From Argopecten irradians (taxonomy: Eukaryota; Mollusca; Bivalvia; Pectinida; Pectinidae), in contig NC_091135.1 of the NCBI RefSeq assembly GCF_041381155.1, forward strand, positions 3,117,620 to 3,181,619: a stretch of DNA of 64,000 bases, in the 5' to 3' direction. Of the stretch, positions 1-14,900 are shown one piece after another. Position 1 is the first letter of the stretch. Every line of letters starts with the position of its first letter. Below the pieces are notes generated by a model. That model was given only the letters and a program-made list of their open reading frames with translations. It had not been told where the DNA came from and did not search any database. A program made the translations under genes and the position numbers.

Positions 1-2844
1 AAGTAGATGTTTATAAAACAGTAAGAACAATATCAATATGGTAGATTCATTTAAAATTCCATAGTTCAAAATGATTTATAATATATAAATAATGAGAATC
101 CATTGATAGTATTTATATATAGTGTCTACATTAAAGATACAGATATTTTATTTGTCATAACCTCAATTTAATATTCATGATTGGCTTCTAATATACATGA
201 GTGGACTGACCAAAGGAGAACAAGCTATTATAGAGATTCCAGGTATGTATGCTTTGATGATTTGGAATATAACTAGATTAGTAATGCGGTGTGTATATGT
301 CTCCGTCATACTAGCGAGCGATTCGGAAGTGACACTTCTGTCCATAAGACAGTCTTCGTACATTTGTATATTATGTACGTATATCGAGTAGGTATGGGAA
401 GTCGTGTAATTATGATTTATAGAGATAAGGTGCCAGTTATAACCGTACTCCTGACCCCAGATCACAGCCAGGTCACGTAATATATATACAGCTACTTCGT
501 CAGCGTACGGCGTTTATTTCTTATTTATTGTAGTAGGCACCGATGTGCATCTATGCCGAACGTGCATAGATATAGCCCATTACACCTACACCAGATATAT
601 TCATTAATGAATAAAAAAGCTGTAAACAAAATCCCGTGTGTTACCTTTATTTTGATTGGTTTGAAGTGTGTAATTGGTATATTTTGATTGGTTATATGAG
701 TAACATCGTGTTAGATGTTCGACTCCACCTTAGGAACCAATTACAGAAATATGTCTAGTGTTTACACCTGACAATACGTGCGCTAGTTTTTTGTTCCGGC
801 CGATCGTCGTCACAGCCAACCTGTCCACTTACGGTCAAGCTGGTCATCCATCAAACATCGTGACCGCGGAAAAAGGGTCTTTCGCCATCACCTATAGTTA
901 GTCAAGAATCATGACTCGTTTTTCACTCTGATATATGGACTAGGGATTTCCTTTCTGGTAAGTTTAAACATTTTCACTCTAGGGCCTATTTAATTAGACA
1001 CGTGTTTCTAACACGTTCAGTTCTCGGAACCTAAATAATGAGAGTGTAAAAGGTGGGTAAAAAGTGTTACTAATCCCGTGCGCCCCAAGCGATGTTAATT
1101 ATTTATTAACACTATCTCCATGTATGTTATAAGTAACGCCAAATTCATGGAAGAAAATCACTTATTTGTATTTTTAGAGATCCTTGTTTGTTCACCATTC
1201 TCATTAAAATCATATATTTAAAGTTTCTGTTGGCCTCATTGGATACAGACACTCAACTATCCTTTTCATAATAAAATAAGGAAAACAGCAACCATTATTT
1301 AAAACTTATATGAATCATGATTTCAAAATATTCATATCTTAATATTGTTTGGAATTTTAAAAAACAAAAACAAACAAAAAACCTATAGAATGATTTCATT
1401 TTCGATCATCAAGACATAAATATCATATATCTTTTGGACACATATGTTTTAAGCATGACAGTTTTGTCTAAAGTAGCAATTTACTAGTGGTATATCATAT
1501 TATAATGATCATGTCTTTATCACTATAGTTACCGAGGCAAAAGCCGGTTATGACAATGTGAGCTATATATGTATTGCATCCTCTAAAACATCCGACAGAC
1601 AGTTTGTTTTACAGAGTAAATTACGTTCTTACATATAAGTATCGTCAAATCAGTGCGGATAAAATAACACAATGCATATCGCCAAAATGTTTTCAGTAGC
1701 AAGGATATCTGACTATCACTTCAGTTTTGCCATGGGTTCAGGGATGGATATAACGACAGTGTTAGTAACCAATAGATTATAAAGGATGTCGCTATCCCTA
1801 CTGCCGATAACGCTTGTAGTGAGGAGTGTTGCTATTTATCAAAAACTCAATGTACATCCGTCTGTTGTCTCCTTGGACAGATGGTCAAATCGTTGACTGC
1901 TATTTATAAATGAACCGCGCGTATTACATTGTAGAACGCTTCACATAAGAGAACCACTTCGATAGAGAACAGTATGATAATAGCTGTGATAATGTATTGA
2001 AGTACAGTTTTATCCACTCGATATCGTATCAAGGAATATTTGATTATTATATATCGACATTGCTGATATGGTGAATATCATTGACTTTAATACCATGTTT
2101 CAGGATACATATATATATATATGTATGTATTGTGGAATCACTTTTAGATCTATTTATAACCCAAATGCTATTTTGTGGTCAAACCATTTTGTATAATTTA
2201 TAAAACTGCTTTAATGTTAGGATATCGCAGAACAACTTTGACCCCAATTGGTACTATTTTGTGATAAAATATTGTTGAACTAATTTTTGTTTGTGATACA
2301 GATCAATGTCATGCTGTGGGATAGTAGGCTATATATTTATTGCATTGATGAAGCACTATATATATGACCCAAATTGATTCGGTAAATCCATTTTAATGAT
2401 GACCTTGCCCTTGTAAACTTACATCATCGCCGATCCCGATGTCTTTATTTATGATACCCAGCCACAGGTCCTTTTATATTAGATAAGGCGTTTGTTAAAT
2501 CATGCTCATAGCACAAAATGAACAATGCGACATCAAAACTCTTAATCATCGCTGTTATACATTCTCTTATTTTTCGATAATTTTCATCGGATTATACATT
2601 GTTATAGGAGGTCGATGTTTAGTATTTATGTTTGATAAAGAAACGAGGAAATTTACTCTGATTAAAACATATCAAATCTATGGTGGTTACTTCATATAAT
2701 AAACTACACATACGAAACTACACATATGTCATAGGGACATTATAATGTATACGTGTCTTTTGCATTATTATATTTCTTTGTCTATTTTTAACAGCGATAT
2801 TTGCTCGAAACAGTATCTTTTCACACTTGTGCCACGTTGATGCC
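1..2844. other. No supported gene upstream of the chitin-binding gene
   Basis: AT-rich sequence with short AT microsatellites (near 2110-2130). At about 735-900 a GC-richer stretch stays open for some 55 codons (containing TANLSTYGQAGHPSN) after an acceptor-like ATTACAG, but I recognise no family. The promoter of the 2845 gene must lie here; no TATA box is clear. Confidence 0.4.
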
Positions 2845-2972
2845 ATGACGTTGTCTCTTGAACTCTACGTACTGCTTTGGCTGTCTGTGGCGAGTCTGAC
2901 AGCAGGACTAGAACAGGCCCAGGCCAGATGGCCGTTTAACAAGATGGAAGGACAAGAGGGTACACAGTGTAG
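2845..2972 (+). CDS. Exon 1 (signal peptide) of secreted chitin-binding protein, partial gene
   Basis: Translation from the ATG at 2845 gives a typical secretory leader (MTLSLELYVLLWLSVASLTAG, residues 1-21), then a short segment ending ...WPFNKMEGQEGTQC. An ATG 5 bases earlier (2840) meets a stop after one codon, so 2845 is chosen. Two donors are possible: AG|GTATTA (exon end 2972, phase 2) and AGT|GTAGGT (exon end 2968, phase 1). Only the second joins the exon at 20102 in an open frame. The first is closer to consensus at the exon side, so an unseen intermediate exon is also possible. Reading past the donor gives a stop within the first repeat unit. The last 35 or so bases of this exon are the first copy of the 61-bp minisatellite that fills the following intron. 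The link to the 20102 and 26086 exons rests on strand, phase and secretory logic only. Confidence 0.6.
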
Positions 2973-5900
2973 GTATTACGGTACTATTGTATTGTTATAA
3001 CAAGATGGAGGGACAAGAGGGTACACAGTGTAGGTATTACGGTACTATTGTATTGTTATAACAAGATGGAAGGACAAGAGGGTACACAGTGTAGGTATTA
3101 CGGTACTATTGTATTGTTATAACAAGATGGAAGGACAAGAGGGTACACAGTGTAGGTATTACGGTACTATTGTATTGTTATAACAAGATGGAGGGACAAG
3201 AGGGTACACAGTGTAGGTATTACGGTACTATTGTATTGTTATACAAGATGGAAGGACAAGAGGGTACACAGTGTAGGTATTTACGGTACTATTGTATGTA
3301 TTGTTATAACAAGATGGAAGGACAAGAGGGTACACAGTGTAGGTATTACGGTACTATTGTATTGTTATAACAAGATGGAAGGACAAGAGGGTACACAGTG
3401 TAGGTATTACGGTACTATTGTATTGTTATAACAAGATGGAAGGACAAGAGGGTACACAGTGTAGGTATTACGGTACTATTGTATTGTTATAACAAGATGG
3501 AAGGACAAGAGGGTACACAGTGTAGGTATTACGGTACTATTGTATTGTTATAACAAGATGGAAGGACAAGAGGGTACACAGTGTAGGTATTACGGTACTA
3601 TTGTATTGTTATAACAAGATGGAAGGACAAGAGGGTACACAGTGTAGGTATTACGGTACTATTGTATTGTTATAACAAGATGGAAGGACAAGAGGGTACA
3701 CAGTGTAGGTATTACGGTACTATTGTATTGTTATAGGATGGAAGGACAAGAGGGTACACAGTGTAGGTATTACGGTACTATTGTATTGTTATAGGATGGA
3801 AGGACAAGAGGGTACACAGTGTAGGTATTACGGTACTATTGTATTGTTATAACAAGATGGAAGGACAAGAGGGTACACAGTGTAGGTATTACGGTACTAT
3901 TGTATTGTTATAGGATGGAAGGACAAGAGGGTACACAGTGTAGGTATTACGGTACTATTGTATTGTTATAACAAGATGGAAGGACAAGAGGGTACACAGT
4001 GTAGGTATTACGGTACTATTGTATTGTTATAACAAGATGGAAGGACAAGAGGGTACACAGTGTAGGTATTACGGTACTATTGTATTGTTATAACAAGATG
4101 GAAGGACAAGAGGGTACACAGTGTAGGTATTACGGTACTATTGTATTGTTATAACAAGATGGAAGGACAAGAGGGTACACAGTGTAGGTATTACGGTACT
4201 ATTGTATTGTTATAACAAGATGGAAGGACAAGAGGGTACACAGTGTAGGTATTACGGTACTATTGTATTGTTATAACAAAATGGAAGGACAAGAGGGTAC
4301 ACAGTGTAGGTATTACGGTACTATTGTATTGTTATAACAAGATGGAAGGACAAGAGGGTACACAGTGTAGGTATTACGGTACTATTGTATTGTTATAACA
4401 AGATGGAAGGACAAGAGGGTACACAGTGTAGGTATTACGGTACTATTGTATTGTTATAACAAGATGGAAGGACAAGAGGGTACACAGTGTAGGTATTACG
4501 GTACTATTGTATTGTTATAGGATGGAAGGACAAGAGGGTACACAGTGTAGGTATTACGGTACTATTGTATTGTTATAACAAGATGGAAGGACAAGAGGGT
4601 ACACAGTGTAGGTATTACGGTACTATTGTATTGTTATAACAAGATGGAAGGACAAGAGGGTACACAGTGTAGGTATTACGGTACTATTGTATTGTTATAA
4701 CAAGATGGAAGGACAAGAGGGTACACAGTGTAGGTATTACGGTACTATTGTATTGTTATATAACAGGATGGAAGGACAAGAGGGTACACAGTGTAGGTAT
4801 TACGGTACTATTGTATTGTTATAACAAGATGGAAGGACATGTGGTGACAAGAGGGTACACAGTGTAGGTATTACGGTACTATTGTATTGTTATAACAAGA
4901 TGGAAGGACAAGAGGGTACACAGTGTAGGTATTACGGTACTATTGTATTGTTATAACAAGATGGAAGGACAAGAGGGTACACAGTGTAGGTATTACGGTA
5001 CTATTGTATTGTTATAACAAGATGGAAGGACAAGAGGGTACACAGTGTAGGTATTACGGTACTATTGTATTGTTATAACAAGATGGAAGGACAAGAGGGT
5101 ACACAGTGTAGGTATTACGGTACTATTGTATTGTTATAACAAGATGGAAGGACAAGAGGGTACACAGTGTAGGTATTACGGTACTATTGTATTGTTATAA
5201 CAAGATGGAAGGACAAGAGGGTACACAGTGTAGGTATTACGGTACTATTGTATTGTTATAACAAGATGGAAGGACAAGAGGGTACACAGTGTAGGTATTA
5301 CGGTACTATTGTATTGTTATAACAAGATGGAAGGACAAGAGGGTACACAGTGTAGGTATTACGGTACTATTGTATTGTTATAACAAGATGGAAGGACAAG
5401 AGGGTACACAGTGTAGGTATTACGGTACTATTGTATTGTTATAACAAGATGGAAGGACAAGAGGGTACACAGTGTAGGTATTACGGTACTATTGTATTGT
5501 TATAACAAGATGGAAGGACAAGAGGGTACACAGTGTAGGTATTACGGTACTATTGTATTGTTATAACAAGATGGAAGGACAAGAGGGTACACAGTGTAGG
5601 TATTACGGTACTATTGTATTGTTATAAGGATGGAAGGACAAGAGGGTACACAGTGTAGGTATTACGGTACTATTGTATTGTTATAACAAGATGGAAGGAC
5701 AAGAGGGTACACAGTGTAGGTATTACGGTACTATTGTATTGTTATAACAAGATGGAAGGACAAGAGGGTACACAGTGTAGGTATTACGGTACTATTGTAT
5801 TGTTATAACAAGATGGAAGGACAAGAGGGTACACAGTGTAGGTATTACGGTACTATTGTATTGTTATAACAAGATGGAAGGACAAGAGGGTACACAGTGT

Positions 5901-8900
5901 AGGTATTACGGTACTATTGTATTGTTAAAGGGACAAGGTAGTTACGGTACTATTGTAGTTAAAGATGGAGACAAGAGGGTACACAGTGTAGGTATTACGG
6001 TACTATTGTATTGTTATAACAAGATGGAAGGACAAGAGGGTACACAGTGTAGGTATTACGGTACTATTGTATTGTTATAACAAGATGGAAGGACAAGAGG
6101 GTACACAGTGTAGGTATTACGGTACTATTGTATTGTTATAACAAGATGGAAGGACAAGAGGGTACACAGTGTAGGTATTACGGTACTATTGTATTGTTAT
6201 AACAAGATGGAAGGACAAGAGGGTACACAGTGTAGGTATTACGGTACTATTGTATTGTTATAACAAGATGGAAGGACAAGAGGGTACACAGTGTAGGTAT
6301 TACGGTACTATTGTATTGTAAGATAGGGTACACATTATTACGGTACTATTGTATTGTTATAACAAGATGGAAGGACAAGAGGGTACACAGTGTAGGTATT
6401 ACGGTACTATTGTATTGTTATAACAAGATGGAAGGACAAGAGGGTACACAGTGTAGGTATTACGGTACTATTGTATTGTTATAACAAGATGGAAGGACAA
6501 GAGGGTACACAGTGTAGGTATTACGGTACTATTGTATTGTTATAACAAGATGGAAGGACAAGAGGGTACACAGTGTAGGTATTACGGTACTATTGTATTG
6601 TTATAACAAGATGGAAGGACAAGAGGGTACACAGTGTAGGTATTACGGTACTATTGTATTGTTATAACAAGATGGAAGGACAAGAGGGTACACAGTGTAG
6701 GTATTACGGTACTATTGTATTGTTATAACAAGATGGAAGGACAAGAGGGTACACAGTGTAGGTATTACGGTACTATTGTATTGTTATAACAAGATGGAAG
6801 GACAAGAGGGTACACAGTGTAGGTATTACGGTACTATTGTATTGTTATAACAAGATGGAAGGACAAGAGGGTACACAGTGTAGGTATTACGGTACTATTG
6901 TATTGTTATAACAAGATGGAAGGACAAGAGGGTACACAGTGTAGGTATTACGGTACTATTGTATTGTTATAACAAGATGGAAGGACAAGAGGGTACACAG
7001 TGTAGGTATTACGGTACTATTGTATTGTTATAACAAGATGGAAGGACAAGAGGGTACACAGTGTAGGTATTACGGTACTATTGTATTGTTATAACAAGAT
7101 GGAAGGACAAGAGGGTACACAGTGTAGGTATTACGGTACTATTGTATTGTTATAGGATGGAAGGACAAGAGGGTACACAGTGTAGGTATTACGGTACTAT
7201 TGTATTGTTATAACAAGATGGAAGGACAAGAGGGTACACAGTGTAGGTATTACGGTACTATTGTATTGTTATAACAAGATGGAGGGACAAGAGGGTACAC
7301 AGTGTAGGTATTACGGTACTATTGTATTGTTATAACAAGATGGAGGGACAAGAGGGTACACAGTGTAGGTATTACGGTACTATTGTATTGTTATAACAAG
7401 ATGGAAGGACAAGAGGGTACACAGTGTAGGTATTACGGTACTATTGTATTGTTATAACAAGATGGAAGGACAAGAGGGTACACAGTGTAGGTATTACGGT
7501 ACTATTGTATTGTTATAACAAGATGGAAGGACAAGAGGGTACACAGTGTAGGTATTACGGTACTATTGTATTGTTATAACAAGATGGAAGGACAAGAGGG
7601 TACACAGTGTAGGTATTACGGTACTATTGTATTGTTATAACAAGATGGAAGGACAAGAGGGTACACAGTGTAGGTATTACGGTACTATTGTATTGTTATA
7701 ACAAGATGGAAGGACATGTGGTGTACAAGAGGGTACACAGTGTAGGTATTACGGTACTATTGTATTGTTATAACAAGATGGAAGGACAAGAGGGTACACA
7801 GTGTAGGTATTACGGTACTATTGTATTGTTATAACAAGATGGAAGGACAAGAGGGTACACAGTGTAGGTATTACGGTACTATTGTATTGTTATAACAAGA
7901 TGGAAGGACAAGAGGGTACACAGTGTAGGTATTACGGTACTATTGTATTGTTATAACAAGATGGAAGGACAAGAGGGTACACAGTGTAGGTATTACGGTA
8001 CTATTGTATTGTTATAACAAGATGGAAGGACAAGAGGGTACACAGTGTAGGTATTACGGTACTATTGTATTGTTATAACAAGATGGAAGGACAAGAGGGT
8101 ACACAGTGTAGGTATTACGGTACTATTGTATTGTTATAACAAGATGGAAGGACAAGAGGGTACACAGTGTAGGTATTACGGTACTATTGTATTGTTATAA
8201 CAAGATGGAAGGACAAGAGGGTACACAGTGTAGGTATTACGGTACTATTGTATTGTTATAACAAGATGGAAGGACAAGAGGGTACACAGTGTAGGTATTA
8301 CGGTACTATTGTATTGTTATAACAAGATGGAAGGACAAGAGGGTACACAGTGTAGGTATTACGGTACTATTGTATTGTTAATAGGAGATGGAAGGACAAG
8401 AGGGTACACAGTGTAGGTATTACGGTACTATTGTATTGTTATAACAAGATGGAAGGACAAGAGGGACAAGAGGGTACACAGTGTAGGTATTACGGTACTA
8501 TTGTATTGTTATAACAAGATGGAAGGACAAGAGGGTACACAGTGTAGGTATTACGGTACTATTGTATTGTTATAACAAGATGGAAGGACAAGAGGGTACA
8601 CAGTGTAGGTATTACGGTACTATTGTATTGTTATAACAAGATGGAAGGACAAGAGGGTACACAGTGTAGGTATTACGGTACTATTGTATTGTTATAACAA
8701 GATGGAAGGACAAGAGGGTACACAGTGTAGGTATTACGGTACTATTGTATTGTTATAACAAGATGGAAGGACAAGAGGGTACACAGTGTAGGTATTACGG
8801 TACTATTGTATTGTTATAACAAGATGGAAGGACAAGAGGGTACACAGTGTAGGTATTAGGTACTATTGTATTGTTATAACAAGATGGAAGGACAAGAGGG

Positions 8901-11900
8901 TACACAGTGTAGGTATTACGGTACTATTGTATTGTTATAACAAGATGGAAGGACAAGAGGGTACACAGTGTAGGTATTACGGTACTATTGTATTGTTATA
9001 ACAAGATGGAAGGACAAGAGGGTACACAGTGTAGGTATTACGGTACTATTGTATTGTTATAACAAGATGGAAGGACAAGAGGGTACACAGTGTAGGTATT
9101 ACGGTACTATTGTATTGTTATAACAAGATGGAAGGACAAGAGGGTACACAGTGTAGGTATTACGGTACTATTGTATTGTTAACAAGGATGGAAGGACAAG
9201 AGGGTACACAGTGTAGGTATTACGGTACTATTGTATTGTTATAACAAGATGGAAGGACAAGAGGGTACACAGTGTAGGTATTACGGTACTATTGTATTGT
9301 TATAACAAGATGGAAGGACAAGAGGGTACACAGTGTAGGTATTACGGTACTATTGTATTGTTATAACAAGATGGAAGGACAAGAGGGTACACAGTGTAGG
9401 TATTACGGTACTATTGTATTGTTATAACAAGATGGAAGGACAAGAGGGTACACAGTGTAGGTATTACGGTACTATTGTATTGTTATAACAAGATGGAAGG
9501 ACAAGAGGGTACACAGTGTAGGTATTACGGTACTATTGTATTGTTATAACAAGATGGAAGGACAAGAGGGTACACAGTGTAGGTATTACGGTACTATTGT
9601 ATTGTTATAACAAGATGGAAGGACAAGAGGGTACACAGTGTAGGTATTACGGTACTATTGTATTGTTATAACAAGATGGAAGGACAAGAGGGTACACAGT
9701 GTAGGTATTACGGTACTATTGTATTGTTATAACAAGATGGAAGGACAAGAGGGTACACAGTGTAGGTATTACGGTACTATTGTATTGTTATAACAAGATG
9801 GAAGGACAAGAGGGTACACAGTGTAGGTATTACGGTACTATTGTATTGTTATAACAAGATGGAAGGACAAGAGGGTACACAGTGTAGGTATTACGGTACT
9901 ATTGTATTGTTATAGGATGGAAGGACAAGAGGGTACACAGTGTAGGTATTACGGTACTATTGTATTGTTATAACAGAAGATGGAACGAGGGACAAGTTAG
10001 GTACACAGTGTAGGTATTACGGTACTATTGTATTGTACTATTGTATGTTAAGGACAAGAGGGTACACAGTGTAGTGTAGGTATTACGGTACTATTGTATT
10101 GTTATAACAAGATGGAGGGACAAGAGGGTACACAGTGTAGGTATTACGGTACTATTGTATTGTTATAACAAGATGGAAGGACAAGAGGGTACACAGTGTA
10201 GGTATTACGGTACTATTGTATTGTTATAACAAGATGGAAGGACAAGAGGGTACACAGTGTAGGTATTACGGTACTATTGTATTGTTATAACAAGATGGAG
10301 GACAAGAGGGTACACAGTGTAGGTATTACGGTACTATTGTATTGTTATAACAAGATGGAAGGACAAGAGGGTACACAGTGTAGGTATTACGGTACTATTG
10401 TATTGTTATAACAAGATGGAAGGACAAGAGGGTACACAGTGTAGGTATTACGGTACTATTGTATTGTTTTAACAAGATGGAAGGACAAGAGGGAGTGTAG
10501 GAACGGTACTAATTGTTATAACAAGATGGAGGACAAGAGGGTACACAGTGTAGGTATTACGGTACTATTGTATTGTTATAACAGAGGATGGAAGGACAAG
10601 AGGGTACACAGTGTAGGTATTACGGTACTATTGTATTGTTATAACAAGATGGAAGGACAAGAGGGTACACAGTGTAGGTATTACGGTACTATTGTATTGT
10701 TATAACAAGATGGAAGGACAAGAGGGTACACAGTGTAGGTATTACGGTACTATTGTATTGTTATAACAAGATGGAAGGACAAGAGGGTACACAGTGTAGG
10801 TATTACGGTACTATTGTATTGTTATAACAAGATGGAAGGACAAGAGGGTACACAGTGTAGGTATTACGGTACTATTGTATTGTTATAACAAGATGGAAGG
10901 ACAAGAGGGTACACAGTGTAGGTATTACGGTACTATTGTATTGTTATAACAAGATGAAGGACAAGAGGGTACACAGTGTAGGTATTACGGTACTATTGTA
11001 TTGTTATAACAAGATGGAAGGACAAGAGGGTACACAGTGTAGGTATTACGGTACTATTGTATTGTTATAACAAGATGGAAGGACAAGAGGGTACACAGTG
11101 TAGGTATTACGGTACTATTGTATTGTTATAACAAGATGGAAGGACAAGAGGGTACACAGTGTAGGTATTACGGTACTATTGTATTGTTATAACAAGATGG
11201 AGGACAGAGGGTACACAGTGTAGGTATTACGGTACTATTGTATTGTTATAACAAGATGGAAGGACAAGAGGGTACACAGTGTAGGTATTACGGTACTATT
11301 GTATTGTTATAACAAGATGGAAGGACAAGAGGGTACACAGTGTAGGTATTACGGTACACAAGATGGAAGGACAAGAGGGTACACAGTGTAGGTATTAACG
11401 GTACTATTGTATTGTTATAACAAGATGGAAGGACAAGAGGGTACACAGTGTAGGTATTACGGTACTATTGTATTGTTATAACAAGATGGAAGGACAAGAG
11501 GGTACACAGTGTAGGTATTACGGTACTATTGTATTGTTATAACAAGATGGAAGGACAAGAGGGTACACAGTGTAGTATTACGGTACTATTGTATTGTTAT
11601 ACAAGATGGAGGACAAGAGGGTACACAGTGTAGGTATTACGGTACTATTGTATTGTTATAACAAGATGGAAGGACAAGAGGGTACACAGTGTAGGTATTA
11701 CGGTACTATTGTATTGTTATAACAAGATGGAAGGACAGAGGGTACACAGTGTAGGTATTACGGTACTATTGTATTGTTATAACAAGATGGAAGGACAAGA
11801 GGGTACACAGTGTAGGTATTACGGTACTATTGTATTGTTATAACAAGATGGAAGGACAAGAGGGTACACAGTGTAGGTATTACGGTACTATTGTATTGTT

Positions 11901-14900
11901 ATAACAAGATGGAAGGACAAGAGGGTACACAGTGTAGGTATTACGGTACTATTGTATTGTTATAACAAGATGGAAGGACAAGAGGGTACACAGTGTAGGT
12001 ATTACGGTACTATTGTATTGTTATAACAAGATGGAAGGACAAGAGGGTACACAGTGTAGGTATTACGGTACTATTGTATTGTTATAACAAGATGGAAGGA
12101 CAAGAGGGTACACAGTGTAGGTATTACGGTACTATTGTATTGTTATAACAAGATGGAAGGACAAGAGGGTACACAGTGTAGGTATTACGGTACTATTGTA
12201 TTGTTATAACAAGATGGAAGGACAAGAGGGTACACAGTGTAGGTATTACGGTACTATTGTATTGTTATAACAAGATGGAAGGACAAGAGGGTACACAGTG
12301 TAGGTATTACGGTACTATTGTATTGTTATAACAAGATGGAAGGACAAGAGGGTACACAGTGTAGGTATTACGGTACTATTGTATTGTTATAACAAGATGG
12401 AAGGACAAGAGGGTACACAGTGTAGGTATTACGGTACTATTGTATTGTTATAACAAGATGGAAGGACAAGAGGGTACACAGTGTAGGTATTACGGTACTA
12501 TTGTATTGTTATAACAAGATGGAAGGACAAGAGGGTACACAGTGTAGGTATTACGGTACTATTGTATTGTTATAACAAGATGGAAGGACAAGAGGGTACA
12601 CAGTGTAGGTATTACGGTACTATTGTATTGTTATAACAAGATGGAAGGACAAGAGGGTACACAGTGTAGGTATTACGGTACTATTGTATTGTTATAACAA
12701 GATGGAGGGACAAGAGGGTACACAGTGTAGGTATTACGGTACTATTGTATTGTTATAACAAGATGGAAGGACAAGAGGGTACACAGTGTAGGTATTACGG
12801 TACTATTGTATTGTTATAACAAGATGGAAGGACAAGAGGGTACACAGTGTAGGTATTACGGTACTATTGTATTGTTATAACAAGATGGAAGGACAAGAGG
12901 GTACACAGTGTAGGTATTACGGTACTATTGTATTGTTATAACAAGATGGAAGGACAAGAGGGTACACAGTGTAGGTATTACGGTACTATTGTATTGTTAT
13001 AGGATGGAAGGACAAGAGGGTACACAGTGTAGGTATTACGGTACTATTGTATTGTTATAACAAGATGGAGGGACAAGAGGGTACACAGTGTAGGTATTAC
13101 GGTACTATTGTATTGTTATAACAAGATGGAAGGACAAGAGGGTACACAGTGTAGGTATTACGGTACTATTGTATTGTTATAGGATGGAAGGACAAGAGGG
13201 TACACAGTGTAGGTATTACGGTACTATTGTATTGTTATAACAAGATGGAAGGACAAGAGGGTACACAGTGTAGGTATTACGGTACTATTGTATTGTTATA
13301 ACAAGATGGAAGGACAAGAGGGTACACAGTGTAGGTATTACGGTACTATTGTATTGTTTATAACAAGATGGAAGGACAAGAGGGTACACAGTGTAGGTAT
13401 TACGGTACTATTGTATTGTTATAACAAGATGGAATGTGGGACAAGAGGGTACACAGTGTAGGTATTACGGTACTATTGTATTGTTATAACAAGATGGAAG
13501 GACAAGAGGGTACACAGTGTAGGTATTACGGTACTATTGTATTGTTATAACAAGATGGAGGGACAAGAGGGTACACAGTGTAGGTATTACGGTACTATTG
13601 TATTGTTATAACAAGATGGAAGGACAAGAGGGTACACAGTGTAGGTATTACGGTACTATTGTATTGTTATAACAAGATGGAAGGACAAGAGGGTACACAG
13701 TGTAGGTATTACGGTACTATTGTATTGTTATAACAAGATGGAAGGACAAGAGGGTACACAGTGTAGGTATTACGGTACTATTGTATTGTTATAACAAGAT
13801 GGAGGGACAAGAGGGTACACAGTGTAGGTATTACGGTACTATTGTATTGTTATAACAAAATGGAAGGACAAGAGGGTACACAGTGTAGGTATTACGGTAC
13901 TATTGTATTGTTATAACAAAATGGAAGGACAAGAGGGTACACAGTGTAGGTATTACGGTACTATTGTATTGTTATAACAAGATGGAAGGACAAGAGGGTA
14001 CACAGTGTAGGTATTACGGTACTATTGTATTGTTATTACAAGATGGAAGGACAAGAGGGTACACAGTGTAGGTATTACGGTACTATTGTATTGTTATAAC
14101 AAGATGGAAGGGACAAGAGGGTACACAGTGTAGGTATTACGGTACTATTGTATTGTTATAACAAGATGGAAGGACAAGAGGGTACACAGTGTAGGTATTA
14201 CGGTACTATTGTATTGTTATAACAAGATGGAAGGACAAGAGGGTACACAGTGTAGGTATTACGGTACTATTGTATTGTTATAACAAGATGGAAGGACAAG
14301 AGGGTACACAGTGTAGGTATTACGGTACTATTGTATTGTTATAGGATGGAAGGACAAGAGGGTACACAGTGTAGGTATTACGGTACTATTGTATTGTTAT
14401 AACAAGATGGAAGGACAAGAGGGTACACAGTGTAGGTATTACGGTACTATTGTATTGTTATAACAAGATGGAAGGACAAGAGGGTACACAGTGTAGGTAT
14501 TACGGTACTATTGTATTGTTATAACAAGATGGAAGGACAAGAGGGTACACAGTGTAGGTATTACGGTACTATTGTATTGTTATAACAAGATGGAAGGACA
14601 AGAGGGTACACAGTGTAGGTATTACGGTACTATTGTATTGTTATAACAAGATGGAAGGGACAAGAGGGTACACAGTGTAGGTATTACGGTACTATTGTAT
14701 TGTTATAACAAGATGGAAGGACAAGAGGGTACACAGTGTAGGTATTACGGTACTATTGTATTGTTAGGTACACAGTGTAGGATGGAAGGACAGAAGAGGG
14801 TACACAGTGTAGGTATTACGGTACTATTGTATTGTTATAACAAGATGGAAGGACAAGAGGGTACACAGTGTAGGTATTACGGTACTATTGTATTGTTATA

